A DNA stretch of 5,979 nucleotides from Enterovirga sp. (GTDB taxonomy: Bacteria; Pseudomonadota; Alphaproteobacteria; Rhizobiales; Beijerinckiaceae): positions 1 through 5,979 of the forward strand of contig JAQGJZ010000432.1 in assembly GCA_028290385.1 (NCBI GenBank), given 5' to 3'. Of this stretch, positions 1 through 4,791 are shown piece after piece. The translations under genes were made by a program, and so were the position numbers. Positions within the stretch are counted from its first letter, which is position 1; each line of letters opens with the position of its first letter. The notes beneath the pieces were generated by a model. The model saw nothing but the letters and a program-made list of their open reading frames with translations. It did no database searches and was not told the DNA's origin.

Positions 1-1
1 A

Positions 2-640
2 TCGCTCGGCGGCAAGGTGGTCGGGTCCTCCCGCTTTCCGATCAACAACGCCGATTTTTCGTCCTTCCTCCTGCAGGCGCAGACCTCTGGGGCGGACGTC
101 GTCGGCTTCGCGGCGGTTGGGGACGACTTCTCCAAGGCGATCAAGCAGGCGAACGAGTTCGGCCTCATGGCTGGGAAGCAGATCATGACCGGCTTCCTCG
201 TCTACATCACGGACATCCACGCGCTCGGGCTGCCCGTGGCGCAGAACCTGACCTTCTCCGAGGCCTTCTATTGGGACCAGAGCGAGGAGACCCGCGCCTT
301 CGGCAAGCGCTTCAGGGAGACGGTCGGCATCATGCCGACGAAGAACCACGCCCTGATCTATACGGCGACGCTGCACTACCTGAAGGCGGTCGAGCGGGCC
401 GGAACGGACGAGGCCGTCGCGGCAAACAAGGCCATGCGCGAGCTGCCCGTCTCGTTCTTCGGCGCCCAGACCAAGATCAGGGCGGACGGCCGCCACCTGT
501 ACGATCCGGTCCTCTACCGGGTGAAGAACCCGGCCCAGTCCAAGGGCCCGTGGGATTACTACGAGGCCGTGCGCTCGATCCCGGCAGCCGAGGCGTTCAT
601 GCCGATGAACCCGGCCTGCACGAATTCGAGCCCAGGATGA
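2..640 (+). CDS. ABC transporter periplasmic solute-binding protein (Peripla_BP_6/LivK type), C-terminal part
   Basis: This is the 3' part of a gene that begins outside the window; 212 codons are visible, in frame from base 2 to the TGA at 638-640. The family's mature proteins are about 380-400 residues, so roughly half is present. The visible part shows the alternating helix/strand pattern of the second lobe of a type I periplasmic binding protein: a segment with FSSFLLQAQ followed by GADVVGFAAVGDD and an AIKQANEFGL helix, then a SEAFYWD strand, an HALIYTATLHYLKAVE helix, and a conserved tail with KIRADGR, YRVKNP and GPWDYY. Members bind a small solute in the periplasm and deliver it to a LivHMGF-like permease. 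Homologues in alphaproteobacteria include binders of amino acids and aromatic acids such as coumarate, so the nearby pca genes make an aromatic ligand plausible but unproven. The GTG at 17 is only an internal codon, not the real start. The P450 follows 50 bases downstream on the same strand and may be cotranscribed. Confidence 0.9.
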   Translation, partial: SLGGKVVGSSRFPINNADFSSFLLQAQTSGADVVGFAAVGDDFSKAIKQANEFGLMAGKQIMTGFLVYITDIHALGLPVAQNLTFSEAFYWDQSEETRAFGKRFRETVGIMPTKNHALIYTATLHYLKAVERAGTDEAVAANKAMRELPVSFFGAQTKIRADGRHLYDPVLYRVKNPAQSKGPWDYYEAVRSIPAAEAFMPMNPACTNSSPG

Positions 641-677
641 GCGCCCTGCCCTCCGGAGTCCGGCCGCGACCGGGCCC

Positions 678-682
678 GGGAG
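678..682 (+). promoter_or_regulatory. Ribosome binding site deciding the P450 GTG start
   Basis: GGGAG lies 8 bases before the GTG at 691. With the in-frame TGA at 685-687 it leaves that GTG as the earliest possible start. The site lies in the 50-base gap after the solute-binding protein gene, where I see no clear promoter. Confidence 0.55.
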
Positions 683-690
683 CCTGACCG

Positions 691-1938
691 GTGGGTTCGG
701 GAGATCCGCTCCGCCTCGGCCGGCACGACGCCGAGGCGCTCGCCCGCGCCTTCGACCTGGAGCACCTGCCGCCCGGGTTCCACGCCGATCCCTATCCGGT
801 CTACGCGGCGCTGCGGGAGCACGATCCCGTCCACCGCCTTCCGGGTGGCCGGCTGCTCGTGACGCGCTATGCCGATGTGGAGCGCATCTACAAGGATCCC
901 AAAACCTTCTCGTCCGACAAGGTCGTGGAGTTCGGGGCGAAGTTCGGCCGCTCCCCGCTCTTCGAGCACCACACGACAAGCCTCGTCTTCAACGACCCGC
1001 CGCGTCACACGCGCGTGCGCCGGATCATCGCCGGGGCGCTGACGCCACGCGCCGTGACCGCGATGGAGCCGGGCGTGGTGTCGCTCGTCGACGGACTGCT
1101 CGACCGCACGGCGGAGCGCGGGAGCGCTGATCTCATCGAGGATTTCGCGGCCGCGATTCCTATCGAGGTGATCGGCAACCTGCTCGGCGTGCCGCGGGAC
1201 GAGCGCGGCCCGCTCCGCGCCTGGTCGCTGGCGATTCTCGGCGCGCTCGAGCCGGGGTCGGACCCGGCGCGCCTCGATCCCGGCAATTGTGCCGTCGTCG
1301 AGTTTCTCGCCTACCTGGAAACGCTCGTCGCCGACCGGCGGCGCCATCCGGGCGATCCGGACAAGGACATCCTGACCCGCCTCATCCAAGGGGAAGCCGA
1401 TGGCGAGCGGCTGTCGGAGAAGGAGCTCCTGCAGAACTGCATCTTCATCCTGAATGCCGGGCACGAGACGACCACGAACCTGATCGGCAACGGCCTGCAG
1501 CTCCTGATCGAGCACCCGGGCGAGCGGGCGCGCCTCTTGCGGCAGCCCGAGCTCATCCGCACGGCCGTCGAGGAGATGCTGCGCTACGAGAGCTCGAACC
1601 AGCTCGGCAACCGCGCCGCCACCTGCGAGGTCGCATTCGGAGGGGAGCGGTTCGCGGCCGGCACCCAGATCACGATCTGCATCGGCGCGGCGAACCGCGA
1701 CCCGGAGCCGTTTCCCGACCCGGACCGCTTCGACATCGCCCGCCAGCCGAACCGCCACCTCGCTTTCGCGAGCGGCATCCACCAATGCGTCGGCATGGCG
1801 GTGGCCCGGCTGGAAGGACGGGTCGCGATCGCGCGCTTTCTCACGCGCTTCCCGGATTACGCGCCCGCAGGCGAGCCGGTCCGCAACCCGCGCGTCCGGT
1901 TTCGAGGCTTTGCCAGCCTGCCCGTCAGGCTGGGCTAG
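691..1938 (+). CDS. Cytochrome P450 (soluble bacterial class)
   Basis: This is a complete 415-residue P450, the usual length for soluble bacterial enzymes, with no signal peptide or membrane anchor. It should be a cytoplasmic heme monooxygenase that takes electrons from a ferredoxin/reductase pair; no such partner is encoded in the window. All main landmarks are present: the C-helix NDPPRHTRVR (101-110), the I-helix AGHETT (256-261) with the acid-alcohol pair E259/T260 for oxygen activation, the K-helix ExxR (E295, R298), the ANRDP/FPDPDRFD meander (334-348) and the heme loop FASGIHQCVG (359-368) with C366 as thiolate ligand. The loop has Ala at its second position where Gly is usual. The GTG start at 691 is well fixed because an in-frame TGA lies at 685-687, and a GGGAG ribosome site sits at 678-682, 8 bases upstream. 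The substrate cannot be read from the sequence. The motifs do not point to the CYP199A aromatic demethylases specifically, although the pca genes nearby make an aromatic or plant-derived substrate plausible. Confidence 0.95.
   Translation: MGSGDPLRLGRHDAEALARAFDLEHLPPGFHADPYPVYAALREHDPVHRLPGGRLLVTRYADVERIYKDPKTFSSDKVVEFGAKFGRSPLFEHHTTSLVFNDPPRHTRVRRIIAGALTPRAVTAMEPGVVSLVDGLLDRTAERGSADLIEDFAAAIPIEVIGNLLGVPRDERGPLRAWSLAILGALEPGSDPARLDPGNCAVVEFLAYLETLVADRRRHPGDPDKDILTRLIQGEADGERLSEKELLQNCIFILNAGHETTTNLIGNGLQLLIEHPGERARLLRQPELIRTAVEEMLRYESSNQLGNRAATCEVAFGGERFAAGTQITICIGAANRDPEPFPDPDRFDIARQPNRHLAFASGIHQCVGMAVARLEGRVAIARFLTRFPDYAPAGEPVRNPRVRFRGFASLPVRLG
1913..1933. terminator. Hairpin at the end of the P450 gene, between convergent genes
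   Basis: A perfect 8-base inverted repeat, CCAGCCTG at 1913-1920 and CAGGCTGG at 1926-1933, is separated by a 5-base loop. It occupies the last P450 codons just before the TAG at 1936-1938 and faces the converging DUF768-like gene, whose stop is at 1960. The short loop and GC-rich stem look like an intrinsic terminator stem that could act in both directions. However, there is no T-run on either side, so it may instead slow polymerase, protect mRNA 3' ends, or be a by-product of codon choice in GC-rich DNA. Confidence 0.4.
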
Positions 1939-1959
1939 CTGCGGCCTGGGTATCGGCGC

Positions 1960-2220
1960 TCAGTGCACCGTCTCCGGCGACTCCTCCGCCCAGCGCCCCT
2001 CCGGGTCCGGCGGGCTCGACATGCGCACGTTGATGAATTCGGCAAGCGGCCCGACCTCGGCCTCGAGGTCATGGCGGGTCAGACCCGCCGCCTCGGCCTC
2101 CGCGAGGCATTTCTGGGCCTTGATCTCGGCAAGGGCCCGGTCGCCCCGCACCGGATGGTCATCCGGGTTGATGTTCCGCTCGGCCCAATCGATCAGGAAG
2201 TCGGCTCCACGTTCGCTCAT
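1960..2220 (-). CDS. Small DUF768-like protein of unknown function
   Basis: This encodes 86 residues beginning MSERGADFLIDWAERNI. The opening MSERGxDFLxxWxxxNI and the following helical segment, ALAEIKAQKCLAEAEAAGLT (29-48) then DLEAEVGPLAEFI (51-63), match what I recall of DUF768, a family of short proteins found mainly in rhizobia, methylobacteria and relatives. No function is established. It is soluble, with no signal peptide or membrane segment, and has a single Cys (C38) and an acidic, Pro-rich tail (69-86). I chose the ATG at 2220 rather than the longer in-frame one at 2247 because a good GGGAGA ribosome site (2227-2232) sits 6 bases before it and the family conservation starts there. 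It lies 193 bases downstream of the dehydrogenase on the same strand and converges on the P450. The alternative is a hypothetical protein unrelated to DUF768. Confidence 0.72.
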   Translation of the reverse strand: MSERGADFLIDWAERNINPDDHPVRGDRALAEIKAQKCLAEAEAAGLTRHDLEAEVGPLAEFINVRMSSPPDPEGRWAEESPETVH

Positions 2221-2413
2221 CGGGTGTCTCCCGCCGTGCCTCGCCACAGAATGGCGCGACTTGCGCGGGGGCGCGAGGGAAATCCTGGGATCCTGTCATC
2301 CCTTGCTCCGGGGACGTAACATCTGGCGATGCAGAGCCGTTGCTTGCAAGGCCCAGCGGGCCGGTCGCTGGCTGTGATCGTTGCTGGATGCCCGGTCTCG
2401 CGGCTTCGGCGGC
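2221..2413. other. 193-base intergenic region between dehydrogenase and DUF768-like gene
   Basis: I see no gene here. The region holds several weak inverted repeats: CCAGCG (2354-2359) with CGCTGG (2367-2372), 7-base loop; GGGAT (2287-2291) with ATCCC (2298-2302), 6-base loop; and CCTCGC (2239-2244) with GCGAGG (2273-2278). None is followed by a T-run on the minus strand. A minus-strand TTGCAA (2345-2350) resembles a -35 element, but no convincing -10 element stands at the right distance. The length is enough for a separate promoter for the small gene, but I cannot point to one. Confidence 0.4.
2227..2232 (-). promoter_or_regulatory. Ribosome binding site deciding the start of the DUF768-like gene
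   Basis: On the minus strand GGGAGA is followed by six bases and then the ATG at 2220. It lies inside the nine extra codons of the longer reading from 2247, which argues that 2220 is the true start. Confidence 0.6.
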
Positions 2414-3457
2414 CTAGCGTTGCGCAGGGGACAACCATGTGCCCGACGTCTCGCGGCGGTTCCGCCGCTTTGCGAAGGCGAGCCCGGCCGCGAGTGCCAG
2501 CCCGGCGATCCCGGCGACGGCCAGCCCTGTGCTGATCCGGCCGGCGGAGGGCAGGCCTTTCCTGTCCAGCCAGCCGCCGTCGGTGTCGCGCCCGTGCTCC
2601 ACGGGATGGAGCAGGGCCCCTTCGGTGCGCGGGGCGGGGCCGGCGCGGGACAGGAGGCGCCGCATCGTGGCACCGATGACGATCTCGGCCGTGCGCGGGG
2701 ACAGATTGTAGGCGATCTGGCCCGCGCGGGCCGGCCAGCCCACCGCGACCTCCCCCTGCGGATGCTTGGCGACCGCAACCATGCGGGCGGCGACATCCTC
2801 CGGCCGGTAGAGCAGCGGGCCCGGATCGAGCGTCCGGCCCGACATGTTGGCGCCGTGAACAAAACCGGGCGTGTCGACCATGGCCGGGAAGATGGCGCAG
2901 ACATGGATGTCCTCGCCGGCCGCGATCTCCTGGCGCAGGCTCGCCGTGAAGCCCCGGATGCCGAACTTGCTGGCCGTATAAGCCGCCGCGAACGGGGTCG
3001 GCGCCCAGCCGCCGAGGGACACCATGTTGATGAGCACGCCAAAACCCTGCCGCTTGAAGATCGGCAGGGCCGCATAGGCGCCGTGCATGGTGCCGAAGAG
3101 ATTCACCTCCACGGTGCGGCGATGCAGGGCGATGTCGGCGGCGTGATAGGGCCCGAACACGCCCGTGCCGGCATTGTTGATCCAGACGTCGATGCCGCCG
3201 AAGGCGGAAGCCGCCCGCTCGGCGAGGGCCTGGACTGCCCCCGCATCGGTCACGTCCGTCGGCACGGCGAGCGCCCCTGAGGCGCCCTCGCGCCGGCATT
3301 CGGCCGCGACCTCGTCGAGCAGGTCGGCCCGGCGGGCCGCAACGACGACGCGGGCGCCCTCGCGCGCAAAGGCCAGCGCCGTCGCGCGCCCGATGCCGCT
3401 GGACGCCCCGGTGACGACCACCGTGCGGCCGGCGATTTCACGTGCCTTCCGAAACAT
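2414..3457 (-). CDS. Short-chain dehydrogenase/reductase with C-terminal membrane segment
   Basis: This is a complete 347-residue classical SDR. Residues 10-265 form the Rossmann-fold NAD(P) domain: TGASSGIG (16-23) for cofactor binding, DVT (68-70) for the adenine ring, NNAG (94-97), and the catalytic tetrad N119, S147, Y160 and K164 (YTASK at 160-164). R42/R43 after the second strand hint at NADP(H), but weakly. Classical SDRs are about 250 residues; here an extra 80 or so follow, with a polar stretch and then a Gly/Ala-rich hydrophobic segment (about 308-329) ending in a basic KRRNRR cluster. This looks like a membrane tail. The substrate is unknown; ketone, alcohol or lipid-like compounds are possible. 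The ATG at 3457 has a GGGAG site (3463-3467) 5 bases upstream. The gene lies 128 bases after pcaDC on the same strand, separated by a terminator-like hairpin, so a role in protocatechuate breakdown is not implied. No step of that pathway requires this enzyme. Confidence 0.92.
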   Translation of the reverse strand: MFRKAREIAGRTVVVTGASSGIGRATALAFAREGARVVVAARRADLLDEVAAECRREGASGALAVPTDVTDAGAVQALAERAASAFGGIDVWINNAGTGVFGPYHAADIALHRRTVEVNLFGTMHGAYAALPIFKRQGFGVLINMVSLGGWAPTPFAAAYTASKFGIRGFTASLRQEIAAGEDIHVCAIFPAMVDTPGFVHGANMSGRTLDPGPLLYRPEDVAARMVAVAKHPQGEVAVGWPARAGQIAYNLSPRTAEIVIGATMRRLLSRAGPAPRTEGALLHPVEHGRDTDGGWLDRKGLPSAGRISTGLAVAGIAGLALAAGLAFAKRRNRRETSGTWLSPAQR

Positions 3458-3463
3458 GCGCGC

Positions 3464-3494
3464 TCCCGTTCGCCCCCGAGCCGGAGAAACGGGA
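3464..3494 (-). promoter_or_regulatory. Leader inverted repeat overlapping the dehydrogenase ribosome binding site
   Basis: In the dehydrogenase leader, minus-strand TCCCGTT (3494-3488) can pair with AACGGGA (3470-3464) over a 17-base loop. The second arm contains most of the GGGAG ribosome site (3467-3463) that precedes the ATG at 3457. If it folds in the mRNA it would partly hide the ribosome site. Seven base pairs in GC-rich DNA can arise by chance and I see no competing structure or ligand-binding domain, so regulation is only a possibility. Confidence 0.3.
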
Positions 3495-3496
3495 AC

Positions 3497-3539
3497 GAGA
3501 CCGGCAACCGAGCCGTTCCGCGGGGGCCGGCCCGGTCTC
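3497..3539 (-). terminator. Terminator-like hairpin downstream of pcaDC
   Basis: GAGACCGG (3497-3504) and CCGGTCTC (3532-3539) form a perfect 8-base inverted repeat. Inside it, GCCG (3512-3515) pairs with CGGC (3528-3531), which stacks directly on the outer stem and leaves a 7-base bulge on one side. In the minus-strand direction the stem begins 46 bases after the pcaDC stop codon and is followed by GTTCCCGTTTCTCC, a broken T-rich stretch. It could end the pca operon or act as a partial terminator before the dehydrogenase. The imperfect T-run keeps confidence moderate. Confidence 0.5.
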
Positions 3540-3585
3540 AGTTAGGACGCGCGCCCGCTCGCAACACGCAACGCGGCGGGGTGGT

Positions 3586-4776
3586 TCACCCGAGCTCGTC
3601 GCCCAGCACCTCGCGCGCCCAGCGGAAGGCGCCGTTCGCGGCCGGCACGCCGGCATAAACGGCGCATTGGGTCAGCAAGGCCCGCAATTCGTCGATCGTG
3701 ACGCCGTTCTTCAGCGCCGGGCGCAGATGGAGCTTGAACTCCTCCTCCTTGCCGAGCGCGAGCGTGATCGAGAGCACCACGATGGAGCGCGTTTTCCAGG
3801 GCAGCGTCTCGTCGCCCCAGACCTCGCCCCAGGCATAGCGCGTGATGAAGTCCTGCCACGGCGTCGCGAAGCCGCCCGCGTTCTTCAGCGAGCGCTCGAC
3901 ATGCTCGGCGCCGAGCACGTGCTTGCGGTTGGCGAGCCCGGCCTCGAAGTCGGCCGCCCTCTCGCCCGGCGCCCGCGTCGGTCGCCGCTCGCCGGGGTTT
4001 GCCCCGAGGAAGCGCGCGATATGGGCGGTCAGGGCCGCCGGACGCTCGACGGCGATAAGATGCGCGGCATCGGGCACAACGGCGAATTCGGCACCCGGTA
4101 CCAGCGAGGCGATCTCCTCGCCCATGGCGATCGGCGTCGCGGGGTCGTGCGCGCCCGAGATCACGAGGGTCGGCGCCGCGATCTCCCCGATGCGGAGCCG
4201 CAGGTCCATGCGGCCGATGGCGAGGCAGCAATTCGCATAGCCCCGGGGGTCGACCTCCTCGACGAGGATCCGGGCCGTCGCGGCCGCGCCGGGGCTCGTC
4301 TGCTCCGGCGCCGTGAACCAGCGCTTGATGACGCTGTCGGCCACCGCCGCCATGCCCCGGCTCCGGACGATGTCGGCGCGCTCCTGCCACAGCGTCTGGG
4401 GCGGCAGGTAGGCCGCGGTCGCGACAAGCACGAGGCGCTCGACCTTCTCCGGATGCCGCACGGCCAAGGCCTGGCCCGTCATGCCGCCGAGCGACAGCCC
4501 GACCACGTGGGCGCGCGCGATGCCGAGCGCGTCGAGGAGGCCGGCCAGGTCCTCCGCGAGATCGTCGACGGAGAAGCCGGGCTCCGTCACGGCCGAGCGG
4601 CCGTGCCCGCGCGTGTCGTAGCGCAGGCAGCGGAAGGAGCCGGACAGCGCCCGCACCTGGGCGTCCCACATGGCGAGCGTCGTGCCGAGCGAGTTCGAGA
4701 AGGCGACGACGGGCGCGCCCTCAGGACCTGCCAGCTCGTAATACAGCTCGACCCCGTTCGCGGTGACCGTCGGCAT
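3586..4776 (-). CDS. pcaDC: Bifunctional 3-oxoadipate enol-lactonase / 4-carboxymuconolactone decarboxylase (PcaDC)
   Basis: This 396-residue fusion performs two consecutive steps of the protocatechuate branch of the beta-ketoadipate pathway in the cytoplasm. The C-terminal domain decarboxylates gamma-carboxymuconolactone to 3-oxoadipate enol-lactone, and the N-terminal domain hydrolyses that to 3-oxoadipate. Residues 1-258 are an alpha/beta hydrolase with FSNSLGTT (26-33) at the oxyanion region, nucleophile S95 in GLSLGG (93-98), acid D211 in GAHDP and H239 in PDAAH. A Pro/Arg-rich linker (about 260-273) leads to the carboxymuconolactone decarboxylase domain (about 275-396), recognised by RYAWGEVW (313-320), KTRSIVVLS (328-336), FKLHLRPALKNGVT (347-360) and YAGVPAA (374-380). 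The same fusion is called PcaL in actinobacteria. I chose the ATG at 4776, not the longer in-frame start at 4872, because the hydrolase fold begins there and AGGGAG stands 9 bases upstream; the longer reading would overlap the end of pcaB by 83 bases. It follows pcaB by 13 bases, so the two are clearly cotranscribed. Confidence 0.95.
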   Translation of the reverse strand: MPTVTANGVELYYELAGPEGAPVVAFSNSLGTTLAMWDAQVRALSGSFRCLRYDTRGHGRSAVTEPGFSVDDLAEDLAGLLDALGIARAHVVGLSLGGMTGQALAVRHPEKVERLVLVATAAYLPPQTLWQERADIVRSRGMAAVADSVIKRWFTAPEQTSPGAAATARILVEEVDPRGYANCCLAIGRMDLRLRIGEIAAPTLVISGAHDPATPIAMGEEIASLVPGAEFAVVPDAAHLIAVERPAALTAHIARFLGANPGERRPTRAPGERAADFEAGLANRKHVLGAEHVERSLKNAGGFATPWQDFITRYAWGEVWGDETLPWKTRSIVVLSITLALGKEEEFKLHLRPALKNGVTIDELRALLTQCAVYAGVPAANGAFRWAREVLGDELG

Positions 4777-4785
4777 GGACGAGAA

Positions 4786-4791
4786 CTCCCT
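4786..4791 (-). promoter_or_regulatory. pcaDC ribosome binding site overlapping the pcaB stop codon
   Basis: On the minus strand the sequence TAGGGAG combines the pcaB stop TAG (4792-4790) with the AGGGAG ribosome site of pcaDC, 9 bases before its ATG at 4776. This arrangement suggests translational coupling of the two genes and fixes the pcaDC start. Confidence 0.7.

Noticed and set aside
641..690. Palindromic GC-rich stretches (such as CTCCGGAG at 651-658) between the binding-protein and P450 genes as a terminator
   Set aside because: The repeats are short and without a loop or T-run, and can be explained by base composition.
559..1785. Long minus-strand open frame of 408 codons opposite the P450
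   Set aside because: It lies antisense to a P450 with every family motif, its translation is rich in Arg/Ala/Glu without recognisable domains, and such frames are common opposite real genes in very GC-rich DNA.
2311..2350. Possible promoter for the DUF768-like gene (TTGCAA at 2345-2350)
   Set aside because: No convincing -10 element at a suitable distance; the match is too weak to annotate.
2217..3299. Minus-strand open frame of 360 codons overlapping the dehydrogenase in another frame
   Set aside because: The dehydrogenase frame has all SDR motifs in order; this one is Arg/Gly/Pro-rich and runs through the intergenic gap, so it is a shadow frame.
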